Shown piece by piece: positions 40,200-48,017 of a stretch of DNA of 64,000 bases. Position 1 is the stretch's first letter. Each line of letters opens with the position of its first letter. Under the pieces are notes generated by a model. That model was not told the DNA's origin. It made no database searches and saw only the letters and a program-made list of their open reading frames with translations. Where the stretch lies: assembly GCA_030824515.1 (NCBI GenBank), contig JAVBXN010000023.1, positions 37,192 to 101,191 on the forward strand, read 5' to 3'. This stretch comes from Pelobacter sp. Its GTDB lineage: Bacteria > Desulfobacterota > Desulfuromonadia > Geobacterales > Pseudopelobacteraceae. Position numbers and translations under genes: made by a program.

Positions 40200-40796
40200 T
40201 TAACTGCGCTGTTTCCTTCTCCAGAAAGCGAGTCCGGCCAGTCCGCCGCCAAGAAGCAGCATTGTCGAGGGTTCCGGAACCGAAGAGGCGTTATTCTCAT
40301 AGGTAAGCTGATCCCAGTATACTGCGCCGGCGAAAGGGTCTGCATCCCAGAATTTGACATATTTGATGGACGATGTTGTTGCCACGCTCAGTAAGTCTCC
40401 ACCATACTGAGAATCGGGATTTTGGTAGTAATCGTCTCCAATCAGGTTCCACGCGGCATCAAAAGCCTGGAGATAGGTGTTGTCCTCATCCTGATTGTAG
40501 TCGCCTACACCGATGCTAAAGGCATTTACGTTGGTATTGCTGTTGAACGTCACCAGGAACGGTGCCGCTCCAGGATTGGTGTAGTAGGTGAGGAGAGCAT
40601 TCCCGCTGATCGGCGCTCCGGGGTTTGCTGCCATTACATCGAATGATCCGTTGCCGCCGGTATACGTGATCGTAAGATCGCTGAAACTCAGGCTGGTGTA
40701 AGTTCCGGTTGCGGTGCTGTCAAAATTGATCGTGGCTGCGATTGCGTTCACGGAAAACGCAAGTACTACGGCTAGAATCATTAATATCTTTTTCAT
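40200..40796 (-). CDS. PEP-CTERM sorting-domain protein
   Basis: 198 residues: signal peptide MKKILMILAVVLAFSVNAIA, a Gly/Ser/Asn/Asp-rich beta-type exported domain, and the C-terminal sorting signal SSVPEPSTMLLLGGGLAGLA followed by FWRRKQRS: a PEP motif, a membrane helix and a basic tail. Proteins with this tail are cleaved and attached or released by exosortase, usually in organisms with exopolysaccharide-type biofilm matrix. Aspartate-rich loops may bind calcium. No exosortase gene is in the window. Confidence 0.85.
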   Translation of the reverse strand: MKKILMILAVVLAFSVNAIAATINFDSTATGTYTSLSFSDLTITYTGGNGSFDVMAANPGAPISGNALLTYYTNPGAAPFLVTFNSNTNVNAFSIGVGDYNQDEDNTYLQAFDAAWNLIGDDYYQNPDSQYGGDLLSVATTSSIKYVKFWDADPFAGAVYWDQLTYENNASSVPEPSTMLLLGGGLAGLAFWRRKQRS

Positions 40797-41009
40797 TGGA
40801 GCCCCCCTTCAAATTTATAAATCTAGCCAAACTCTTGAAATAAACGTGCCAATTTGCAACGTACTGAAATTGTATTAGATGTTTAATTGTGAGCCATGTG
40901 GTGTAAGGTTTATCGACATTATCAGCTTTAATGAATCAGCTGGTTATATGTTGGCACAAACCGAGACAGTCTGGATTGTTATAAATGCGTAAATTATTTG
41001 TTACAAACA

Positions 41010-41037
41010 TTGCAATGCACAGCATGGGGTATATAAT
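41010..41037 (+). promoter_or_regulatory. Sigma-70-type promoter of sixA
   Basis: TTGCAA at 41010-41015, a 16-base spacer, and a perfect TATAAT at 41032-41037; the ATG is at 41079. Confidence 0.6.
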
Positions 41038-41078
41038 CCACCGAATTGTAAATAATCTATATAAATTCGGAGGAGACC

Positions 41079-41600
41079 ATGATTCTGTATGTCATGCGGC
41101 ACGCAGAAGCGGTGGAGGGAAACGACACTTTGCGTGACGAGTGGCGTTACCTGACTGAAAAGGGGCGTTCCACCGCTGCAAAGGTGAGTTCCCAGATCGC
41201 AAAATTAGGCCCCAAGTCGCGGCTGACCATCACCAGTCCGCTGACCCGCGCGGTACAAACCGCCGAGATAGCGGCACAGAATGCCTGCCGTAAAAACGTA
41301 GTCGTTGCGAGCACACTGCTGCTGCCCGGGGCCGACGTTGCCAAGCTGCTTTCACACCTGAAGGAGTGCGGGAGTGCCAAACGGGTCATGCTGGTTGGAC
41401 ACGAGCCTCAACTCGGTTTACTGGTGGCGACATTGCTTGGTCGTGGTGAAGAGGCCATCATGCTCGGAAAGGGATCTTGCGTGGCTTTTGACTATGATCC
41501 GGGCAAGGATGGCAAAGCGGCCGCTTTCATCTGGTATCTGGCGCCCGGCAGGAAGCGGATCACCTCCCCCAGGAAAGCTTTTCCGCAAACACAACCCTGA
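41079..41600 (+). CDS. sixA: SixA-like phosphohistidine phosphatase
   Basis: Histidine phosphatase superfamily, 173 residues. Catalytic RHG-type motif as MRHAEAVEG (H8), a second arginine in ITSPLTRAVQTAE and the second histidine in VMLVGHEPQLGLL. In E. coli SixA removes phosphate from histidine in phosphotransferase-type proteins. GGAGGAGACC precedes the ATG. It is followed after 3 bases by a CHAD-domain gene, so they form an operon. Confidence 0.88.
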   Translation: MILYVMRHAEAVEGNDTLRDEWRYLTEKGRSTAAKVSSQIAKLGPKSRLTITSPLTRAVQTAEIAAQNACRKNVVVASTLLLPGADVAKLLSHLKECGSAKRVMLVGHEPQLGLLVATLLGRGEEAIMLGKGSCVAFDYDPGKDGKAAAFIWYLAPGRKRITSPRKAFPQTQP

Positions 41601-41603
41601 CTG

Positions 41604-42473
41604 ATGACGAAAAATCCGAAAAAATCAACGCCTGATCTGTCAGTCGTTCAGGAACGTTTCAGCGGAATCCTTCTTGCCCAATGGGAAGAGTTGCTGTGCT
41701 TGAGACGGGTTGTCCTGAATACATCTGACCTGGATGACATCCACGATCTGCGGGTTGCATCCAGGCGTTTCCGGGCCGTTCTGGATCTGTACCGCCGGTT
41801 TTCTTCAAAAAGCCCGAAATCCGGAGTGAATAAGAGCGTTCGCAAACTCACCAGGACACTGGGGGGGCTGCGCAATGTCGATGAATCGAGAATTTTTTTC
41901 CAGGCTCGAACCGGTACGGATACTTTTGCTGATAGCGTTCTGGGTCGGACCCTGTCTGGATTGCGTTCCAGGGAAGTTAAGAGAATTGGCAAGGTGCTCA
42001 TCTCCTTCGAGCATCGCAAGCTTGACCGCATAGTCCGCAAAATGGTCGCGAGGCTGAACATGAATCTCATCACGGAGCGCAGCGATCTCTCCATTCCGAC
42101 CTTTTTTTTCGAAGCCTCTGCAGGCCTGTATCGGCCGATACAAGAGGCGCTTCCCGTTTCGACCATACCCGGGCATCGCGCGGAACGTCACTCCCTGCGC
42201 ATCGCAATCAAAAAATGGCGCTATTTTTTGGAAATCACGGCACAGGTTCTGGAGCGTGATTACAGCTCTGTTCTGGAACAGCTCAAGGAATATCAGTCAT
42301 ATCTGGGGCGGATGAATGACATCGTCGAATTCGAAATATTGCTCAGAGGTCTGAAATTGCCGAAAAGCGAGTTGGGGCATGCGCAAGCGATCCTGGCCGC
42401 GGAGGATGCCTCGCTGCTGGCCGGTTTCAGGGAGCTGATCGATCGTAATCCACTGAAGCATCACGATCTGTAG
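41604..42473 (+). CDS. CHAD-domain protein
   Basis: 289 residues, all-helical, with the conserved histidines and basic residues of CHAD proteins: DIHDLRVASRRFRAVLDLY near residue 50, a second set ERHSLRIAIKKWRYFLE near 200, and LKEYQSYLGRMNDIVEFE. CHAD domains bind polyphosphate. Many lie beside SixA or CYTH genes, which suggests a shared phosphate role; here SixA is directly upstream. Confidence 0.85.
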   Translation: MTKNPKKSTPDLSVVQERFSGILLAQWEELLCLRRVVLNTSDLDDIHDLRVASRRFRAVLDLYRRFSSKSPKSGVNKSVRKLTRTLGGLRNVDESRIFFQARTGTDTFADSVLGRTLSGLRSREVKRIGKVLISFEHRKLDRIVRKMVARLNMNLITERSDLSIPTFFFEASAGLYRPIQEALPVSTIPGHRAERHSLRIAIKKWRYFLEITAQVLERDYSSVLEQLKEYQSYLGRMNDIVEFEILLRGLKLPKSELGHAQAILAAEDASLLAGFRELIDRNPLKHHDL

Positions 42474-42503
42474 AATCAAAACAATAACCGAGGAGAGCCG
42501 ACC

Positions 42504-42908
42504 ATGAAAAAAACTATCTTTGTAATCCTGTCCACACTGATCCTCCCGTCTTTCTGCTTTGCCGCTGAAACCATGCGCGAGGGGTATTGGGAATTGATCA
42601 CCACGATGGAGATGCCGGGCATGCCGATGAAGATGGCACCTACAAAAATGAAGCACTGTTACAGCAAGGAAGACGTCAAGGATCCAAAAAAGACGATCAC
42701 TACCGATAAAAACTGCACCGTTACCGATTTTAAACATTCCGGCAACAGAGTCGTCTGGAAGATGAAGTGTACCGGTCAGAACGCAGGTGTGTTCAGCGGG
42801 GAGACTGTTTTCAAGGGAGACGCCTACGACTCGGCGATGAAGATGGAGAGCGGTGGGCATACGGTTAAGGTTAAGGTCAAGGCCAAGCGGTTGGGAAATT
42901 GCCCATAA
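42504..42908 (+). CDS. DUF3617-type exported small protein
   Basis: 134 residues: signal peptide MKKTIFVILSTLILPSFCFA, then a small domain with GYWELITTMEMPGMP, CYSKEDVKDP, NCTVTDFKHSGNRVVWKMKC and a final Cys (LGNCP), the pattern of DUF3617 proteins, which are exported and disulphide-bonded but of unknown role. GAGGAG upstream. A terminator follows at 43023-43058. Confidence 0.75.
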   Translation: MKKTIFVILSTLILPSFCFAAETMREGYWELITTMEMPGMPMKMAPTKMKHCYSKEDVKDPKKTITTDKNCTVTDFKHSGNRVVWKMKCTGQNAGVFSGETVFKGDAYDSAMKMESGGHTVKVKVKAKRLGNCP

Positions 42909-43022
42909 GTTTAATAACAGCAGTTATCAGATGTGCGGCAGTCGGGAGCCGCTATCCGGAAGCGATCATGGCGTTTATCAACCGGTGACGAGTTAACAAA
43001 CAGCATACTGTCTGTAAATCAG

Positions 43023-43058
43023 AGGGGCTTCCATTGCCGGTGGAAGCCCCTTTCTTTT
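43023..43058 (+). terminator. Terminator after the DUF3617 gene
   Basis: Perfect 11-base arms AGGGGCTTCCA (43023-43033) and TGGAAGCCCCT (43041-43051), then TTCTTTT. Confidence 0.85.
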
Positions 43059-43713
43059 GCTGAAAGCCGAAAATGGTTACTTGCCGGCTCAACTTGTGAA
43101 AAAGACACCGGTCGTAAAATCAACTTTTCAGCAGATGCGGATGATTCGGCCTAGGGTGTATCTAGTAATTGCTAATTAGTATCGCTTGTGGTTACTCACA
43201 AACAGGAGCAAGTGGATTCAAGTTATCCGTTATATGGCTATATTTAAAATAAGTTAACCGCTAAATCGCTGAAAATGGTTTGGATTTCTTCACTTAAAAT
43301 TAAAACCAGTTCCAGTTTCCTCTTGTCCCGGGGGTGAGTAATATTGTCACACATATAATAACATCTCGATTTTACAGTATATATAATTTTATTTTGAGGG
43401 AGATGGATATACAAATTGCAATTTTGGCAATTACTTTGCAAAAATTGCTGTAAGTGTTCGGCGCATTTGACCTGGATTTTATCAGGGAAACCATTCCTGT
43501 TTCATGTTGTATTATTTGCAAACTAAAATTATAAACAACAAATATTTTCTTGTCATGTAAGGTTTGATTTGTGTATATTTCTTAAAAATATGTGTTTGAT
43601 ACCCCGCATTTTTTTTGTCAGCAATAAAAGATTAAAAGCATCTTGTTGGTCTTTTGAACGTGAGATCGAATTGAGGGCAGCACCCCTCAAAATACAGGTA
43701 AGAGGAGTTCACA
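43059..43713. other. Long AT-rich non-coding stretch upstream of ompW
   Basis: About 650 bases without a convincing gene. From about 43150 the base composition drops to clearly AT-rich, unlike the flanking genes. A 65-codon minus-strand frame at 43244-43441 has no ribosome-binding site and odd composition. The right end holds the ompW promoter and, at 43671-43690, a small TTGAGGG/CCCTCAA hairpin in the leader. The rest shows nothing I can name. Confidence 0.5.
43550..43579 (+). promoter_or_regulatory. Sigma-70-type promoter of ompW
   Basis: TTGTCA at 43550-43555 and TATATT at 43574-43579 with an 18-base spacer, giving a leader of about 130 bases before the ATG at 43714. Confidence 0.5.
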
Positions 43714-44322
43714 ATGAAAAAGCGGCTGAGTGGTGTACTGGGGATGGTGATGGCACTGTCAATCGGGTTTGCAACGTTTGCCAGCGCGGAAGAGGATTTC
43801 AAGAGGTTTGGTGTGCGGTTCAGGGCAATTTACGTAATGCCCACCGAAGATGTGGACTCGCGCCTCAACGGAGCTGTCTCGCTCAAAGACAGCATCATCC
43901 CCGAAGTTGACCTGGAATACTTTTTCATCAAGAACATTTCCGCCGAATTGATCGCAGCTGTCACCAAGCATGATGTCATGTTGAATGGCCAGCATTTCGG
44001 GTCAACCTACCTGCTGCCTCCGACGCTTACGGCCAAGTACCATCCTCTGGCAGGAAATACGATCAGCCCGTATGTCGGTGTCGGTCTTAATGTCACATTT
44101 CCATTTGATTCTAAATCCGACGCCAATACCGATTTGAGAGTCGACAACTCTGTTGGTTGGGCCGCCCAGGCAGGCGTGGATGTCAGGATCAAAGACAACC
44201 TGTATTTTAATATCGATTATAAATACATCAATGCTGACACAAAAGTATCTGTTGCCGGCACCAAGTACGATCTGGATATCAATCCACATCTTTTCGGCAT
44301 TGGCGTAGGTTATCGTTTCTGA
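43714..44322 (+). CDS. ompW: OmpW-family outer-membrane protein
   Basis: 202 residues: signal peptide MKKRLSGVLGMVMALSIGFA with cleavage near ASA-EE, then RFGVRFRAIYVMPTEDVDS, EVDLEYFFIKNISAELIA, PPTLTAKYHPLAG and YVGVGLNVTF, all OmpW signatures, ending in a phenylalanine (IGVGYRF). Eight-strand barrels of this kind have a hydrophobic channel for small apolar molecules. AGAGGAG is 7 bases before the ATG. Confidence 0.92.
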   Translation: MKKRLSGVLGMVMALSIGFATFASAEEDFKRFGVRFRAIYVMPTEDVDSRLNGAVSLKDSIIPEVDLEYFFIKNISAELIAAVTKHDVMLNGQHFGSTYLLPPTLTAKYHPLAGNTISPYVGVGLNVTFPFDSKSDANTDLRVDNSVGWAAQAGVDVRIKDNLYFNIDYKYINADTKVSVAGTKYDLDINPHLFGIGVGYRF

Positions 44323-44346
44323 TGCCGGTTGCTTGAATGTCCCGCT

Positions 44347-44378
44347 AGCTATTCCCCGGCAGGGTTCGGGGAATAGCT
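44347..44378. repeat. Hairpin between ompW and cydA
   Basis: Perfect 11-base arms AGCTATTCCCC and GGGGAATAGCT around a 10-base loop, 24 bases after the ompW stop. No T-run follows on the plus strand, so it is a weak candidate for a terminator or an mRNA-stabilising structure. Confidence 0.5.
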
Positions 44379-44476
44379 GATCAATGGCGAATGTTTCAGC
44401 TGTAACAGGAATGAAAGAGGGATTGGCAGCTGCTCCGGAACACGTCTAAGGCAATAAACTTCACAAGGGAGGAAGT

Positions 44477-45823
44477 ATGAATGTAGTTACTCTCAGCCAG
44501 ATTCAATTTGCGGCTACCGGAATGTTTCACTGGATATTTGTTCCGCTAACACTGGGACTATCCATAATGACGGCCTGGATGGAGACAAAGTATGTGACTA
44601 CCGGAGATGAAACCTGGTTACGCATGACAAAATTCTGGGGCAAGCTGTTCCTGATCAACTTCGCACTGGGTGTTGTCACAGGTATTACCATGGAGTTCCA
44701 GTTTGGTTTGAATTGGTCCGAGTATTCACGCTACGTGGGTGATATTTTTGGTGCGCCGCTGGCCATAGAGGCGACACTGGCCTTCTTCCTGGAATCCGTC
44801 TTTATCGGTGTCTGGATCTTCGGCTGGAACAAGATCTCCAAAAAAGCTCACTTGACTACGATCTGGCTGGCAGCGGTAGCCACCAACGTCTCCGCGCTGA
44901 TTATCCTTCTGGCGAATGCCTGGATGCAGAAGCCGGTCGGATACTTGATCCGCAACAATCGGGCCGAGATGAACGATTTCCTGGCTGTTCTGACCAACGG
45001 TTACGGCTGGATCAAGTTTATCCATACACTGCTTTCAGGCTATGCCCTGGCGGCTTTCCTGATCATGGGTGTATCTGCCTGGCATCTGCTCAGGAACAAT
45101 GAAAAGGATTTTTTTGTCCGCTCCTTCAGGTTGGCCGCTGTCTGGGCCTTTGTTGCCTCTGTCGGTGTAGCAATAACCGGCGACATGCATGCAGTGGAAA
45201 TCGCCCGATTCCAGCCGAGCAAATTTGCAGCCATGGAGTCGCAGTGGGAAACAAAGCGCGGCGTGGGCATGAATCTGCTGCTGTTTCCGGATGTGGCCCG
45301 GGAATGCAATTCCATCGAACAGATATGTATTCCCAATGCACTCAGCGTCCTGGCCTTCCATGATGCTAACGCAGAGATCAAGGGCTTGAAGGATTTTCCT
45401 CCGGAACTCCGTCCGCCGGTCACTCCCACCTTTCTCAGCTTCAGGCTGATGGTCGGCCTGGGGACCTTCATGATTCTGGCAAGCCTGGCGGCTATCTTCG
45501 TGTCCCGCAGCAAGAACTTTTCCGATAACCGTGCCTTTCTGACCCTGATGGTATTTGCCATTCCGGCTCCCTATCTGGCCGAGCAGTTCGGCTGGCTTGT
45601 GGCTGAATTCGGGCGGCAACCCTGGATTGTGTATGGGGTGCTGAAGACTGCCGATGCGGTCTCCAGGTCGATTACCTCGACGCAGGTAATCCTCTCGTTG
45701 ATCGGTTTTACCGTGTTGTACGGTCTTTTGGGCGCGATCGATATCTTCCTGTTGGTCAAATATGCCAAAAAGGGACCGGATAAAGATGTATCCAGCATCA
45801 TCAATGTACAGGGGAGGGCATAA
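44477..45823 (+). CDS. cydA: Cytochrome bd-type quinol oxidase subunit I
   Basis: Oxidises quinol and reduces O2 without pumping; lets anaerobes remove or use low oxygen. 448 residues, short Q-loop form. Heme ligand H18 in AATGMFHWIFVPLT; conserved GFALGV-like NFALGVVTGITMEFQFG; GDMHAVEIARFQPSKFAAME; and GRQPWIVYGVLKTADAVS. The GRQPW form matches both bd and cyanide-insensitive (Cio) types, so I do not separate them. GGGAGGAAGT upstream. Forms an operon with cydB, 3 bases on. Confidence 0.95.
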   Translation: MNVVTLSQIQFAATGMFHWIFVPLTLGLSIMTAWMETKYVTTGDETWLRMTKFWGKLFLINFALGVVTGITMEFQFGLNWSEYSRYVGDIFGAPLAIEATLAFFLESVFIGVWIFGWNKISKKAHLTTIWLAAVATNVSALIILLANAWMQKPVGYLIRNNRAEMNDFLAVLTNGYGWIKFIHTLLSGYALAAFLIMGVSAWHLLRNNEKDFFVRSFRLAAVWAFVASVGVAITGDMHAVEIARFQPSKFAAMESQWETKRGVGMNLLLFPDVARECNSIEQICIPNALSVLAFHDANAEIKGLKDFPPELRPPVTPTFLSFRLMVGLGTFMILASLAAIFVSRSKNFSDNRAFLTLMVFAIPAPYLAEQFGWLVAEFGRQPWIVYGVLKTADAVSRSITSTQVILSLIGFTVLYGLLGAIDIFLLVKYAKKGPDKDVSSIINVQGRA

Positions 45824-45826
45824 CTC

Positions 45827-46882
45827 ATGGATGTATCCATTTTCCAGATCATCTGGTTCGTGTTGTGGGGAGTTTTGTGGGCGGTTTATTTCATGCTGGA
45901 CGGTTTTGTCCTGGGAACCGGTTTTCTGGCAGGTTTTCTGGCGAAGAACGACACCGAAAAGCGGGTTCTGATAAATACCGTTGGCCCGGTGTGGGACGGC
46001 AATGAAGTCTGGCTGATTACCGCCGGTGGCGCTACTTTCGCCGCATTTCCAACGACCTATGCCCTGATGTTCAGTAATCTTTATTCGGCCCTGGTTCTGC
46101 TGCTGTTTGCCTTGATAGTGCGCGGTGTTTCTTTCGAATTCAGAAGCAAGTTGGATAGCGCAGTTTGGAGGAAATCATGGGATCTCGCAATCATCGTATC
46201 CAGTTTTCTGCCAGCCCTGCTGTTTGGCGTCGCCTTCGGCAACATTTTTAAAGGCATCCCGATGAAAAACGACTTCGCAACACTCAGCTTCAGCTATGAC
46301 GGCTCCCTGATCGGTCTGTTAAACCCCTATGGGCTTGTCACCGGTGTTTTGTTTGTGCTTCTGTTTGCCGTTCACGGTGCGCTCTATGCCGCGATCAAGA
46401 CAACCGGCGACCTCAGCAGCCGTTCCGCAGACCTGGCCAACAAGCTCTGGCTGCCGCTTCTGGTCGTTGCGGTCGCATTTCTCGGGTATACCTATCCCGC
46501 AACCAAGCTGTTTGACAACTATCTCAAGGTTCCGGTCCTGTTGATCGTGCCCCTGGTCGCAGTCATATCACTGCTGCTTGTCAAGGTCTTTGCAGTCAAG
46601 GGGGCATTGCATAAATCTTTCCTGTTCTCGTGCCTGACCATCCTGTTTGTGGTTTTCACCGGTGTGACCGGTTTGTTCCCCAACCTGATCCCCTCAAACA
46701 TTGATCCGGCGTCCAACCTGACCATCTTCAATTCTTCCTCCAGTCTGTTGACACTCAAGATCATGACAGTAGTTGCGGCGATCTGTGTCCCGACCGTAAT
46801 ATGCTACAAAATCTGGGTCTACAGGATTTTCCGGGAGAGAGTGACCGACAAGGATGTTCTGGAAAATAGCGACGCTTATTGA
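45827..46882 (+). CDS. cydB: Cytochrome bd-type quinol oxidase subunit II
   Basis: 351 residues, nine or so membrane helices. Conserved start IIWFVLWGVLWAVYFMLDGF and the motif NTVGPVWDGNEVWLITAGGA. It completes the oxidase with CydA. No cydX-like frame was seen directly behind it. A long inverted repeat lies 19 bases after the stop. Confidence 0.95.
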   Translation: MDVSIFQIIWFVLWGVLWAVYFMLDGFVLGTGFLAGFLAKNDTEKRVLINTVGPVWDGNEVWLITAGGATFAAFPTTYALMFSNLYSALVLLLFALIVRGVSFEFRSKLDSAVWRKSWDLAIIVSSFLPALLFGVAFGNIFKGIPMKNDFATLSFSYDGSLIGLLNPYGLVTGVLFVLLFAVHGALYAAIKTTGDLSSRSADLANKLWLPLLVVAVAFLGYTYPATKLFDNYLKVPVLLIVPLVAVISLLLVKVFAVKGALHKSFLFSCLTILFVVFTGVTGLFPNLIPSNIDPASNLTIFNSSSSLLTLKIMTVVAAICVPTVICYKIWVYRIFRERVTDKDVLENSDAY

Positions 46883-46900
46883 GTTGTTGTAGACATTGAT

Positions 46901-46958
46901 GCTGTTGCCGCATGCCGTCATCCCTGTGATATCGGGGTTGGTCGCATGCGGCAACAGC
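46901..46958. repeat. Long inverted repeat after cydB
   Basis: Perfect 15-base arms GCTGTTGCCGCATGC (46901-46915) and GCATGCGGCAACAGC (46944-46958), with a 28-base interior that can form its own small hairpin. No T-run follows, so it is not a standard terminator; it may protect the cydAB mRNA end. Confidence 0.6.
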
Positions 46959-47045
46959 TTCCCGCTAAGTGCCTCCCCACCGTTAATCATGTTGTGCCCC
47001 CGTTTCCGAATCTTACCCAAAGAATTGAATCGCCGCAGGTTTCTA

Positions 47046-47075
47046 TTGACACCGCTCTCCGGATTCCTGTATAGG
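47046..47075 (+). promoter_or_regulatory. lexA promoter
   Basis: Perfect TTGACA at 47046-47051 and TATAGG at 47070-47075 with an 18-base spacer. Counting 7 bases on puts the transcript start at about 47082-47083, the first base of the ATG. So the lexA mRNA may be leaderless. Confidence 0.6.
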
Positions 47076-47094
47076 TAGTCATATGACTACCTAT
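47071..47094. promoter_or_regulatory. LexA operator (perfect 24-base palindrome over the lexA start)
   Basis: A perfect palindrome from 47071 to 47094, with core GGTAGTCATATGACTACC at 47074-47091. It covers the -10 box and the first four codons of lexA. The motif I recall for Geobacter sulfurreducens LexA is GGTTN2CN4GN3ACC; the core matches it at every fixed base but one (GGTA for GGTT). Position and symmetry fit autoregulation. Confidence 0.75.
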
Positions 47095-47709
47095 GGATTG
47101 AAATCCAGTCAAGAGCTTACTCCGCGCCAGCGCCAGGTGCTGCAGTTCGTTACTTCTTACTCCGACAGTAACGGCTATCCCCCCAGCCAGCGCGAGATAG
47201 CACTCCATCTGAATGTGTCAGGCACATTGCCGGTCATGAAGCATCTCGATGCCCTGGAGCGGAAGGGGTATATCAGGCGGGAAAGCGTTAACCGGGGAAT
47301 TTCGCTGCGGACTCCGGTTAGTCGCCATGTCTCGTTGCCGATCGTCGGAACGGTCAAAGCCGGCCATCTGTCTACCGCCATCGAAGATGTCCAGGGGTAT
47401 TTCTCGGTTGATCAGATGGCGGTGAAAGGAAACGACTGTTTCTTTTTGAGGGTGAGCGGAGACTCCATGATCAATGCCGGAATTCTGGACGGCGATCTTG
47501 CGCTGGTGCGGCCACAGCCGACCGCGGAGAACGGGGACACCGTAGTGGCCATGCTGGATGGTGAAGCAACCCTTAAATACTTCTACCGGGAACATGATCA
47601 TATCCGCCTGCAGCCGGCCAATCCGAACATGAAACCGATCAAGATCTATCCCGGGGACGGTGACGTGTCCATTGTCGGCAAAGTGATCGGCATTTACCGC
47701 AGCATATAG
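47083..47709 (+). CDS. lexA: SOS repressor LexA
   Basis: 208 residues: N-terminal winged helix (about 9-75, LTPRQRQVLQFVTSYSDSNG, YPPSQREIALHL) and C-terminal self-cleaving domain. Cleavage site A93-G94 in TVKAGHLS; catalytic S128 (SGDSMI) and K165 (EATLKYF). The ATG at 47083 lies inside a palindromic operator and just at the predicted transcript start, without a clear ribosome-binding site except AGG 7 bases upstream. An in-frame TTG at 47098 is an alternative but has no ribosome-binding site either. Confidence 0.95.
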   Translation: MTTYGLKSSQELTPRQRQVLQFVTSYSDSNGYPPSQREIALHLNVSGTLPVMKHLDALERKGYIRRESVNRGISLRTPVSRHVSLPIVGTVKAGHLSTAIEDVQGYFSVDQMAVKGNDCFFLRVSGDSMINAGILDGDLALVRPQPTAENGDTVVAMLDGEATLKYFYREHDHIRLQPANPNMKPIKIYPGDGDVSIVGKVIGIYRSI

Positions 47710-47758
47710 CCGGCAGTTGACAGTCTGAACCAAAATATAGAAATCAGGAGATTGGGCG

Positions 47759-47929
47759 ATGGAACCAATTACTTTATGCGGTGCGGTTATCCTTGCGTTT
47801 GGATTGTGGGTGGAGATTGAGCCGGCGGTAAAACTGGTGGTAAAAGCGGTCAGCAACAGCAGGTTTTTGACAGTCGTTCCGCGGCAGTCGGTACGACGGC
47901 CTGTTTATGTGAAAAAATACGCCTGGTAG
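47759..47929 (+). CDS. Small membrane protein behind lexA
   Basis: 56 codons, starting MEPITLCGAVILAFGLWVEI: a hydrophobic helix (about 3-18), then EPAVKLVVKAVSNSRF and a basic C-terminus (VRRPVYVKKYAW). AGGAG lies 8-9 bases upstream of the ATG; the gene begins 50 bases after the lexA stop with no terminator between. So it is probably in the lexA transcript and induced by DNA damage. Single-helix peptides in this position are often division inhibitors or TisB-like in other bacteria, but I see no homology to any of them. Confidence 0.6.
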   Translation: MEPITLCGAVILAFGLWVEIEPAVKLVVKAVSNSRFLTVVPRQSVRRPVYVKKYAW

Positions 47930-48017
47930 CCAAGCGTATGGGCTATTTGGGGGCAACTACAGCACCGTTACGAGACATCACAAAGCTGTGTCAGATGTCT
48001 GCTTGATAAGTCCCACC

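Noticed and set aside
40797..41078. Possible GEMM-type c-di-GMP riboswitch or sigma-54 promoter upstream of the PEP-CTERM gene
   Set aside because: The conserved riboswitch loops are absent; the TGGCAC-like box lacks the GC at the -12 position.
43244..43441. 65-codon minus-strand frame in the AT-rich gap before ompW
   Set aside because: No ribosome-binding site, odd Cys/Asn/Ile-rich composition, no similarity seen.
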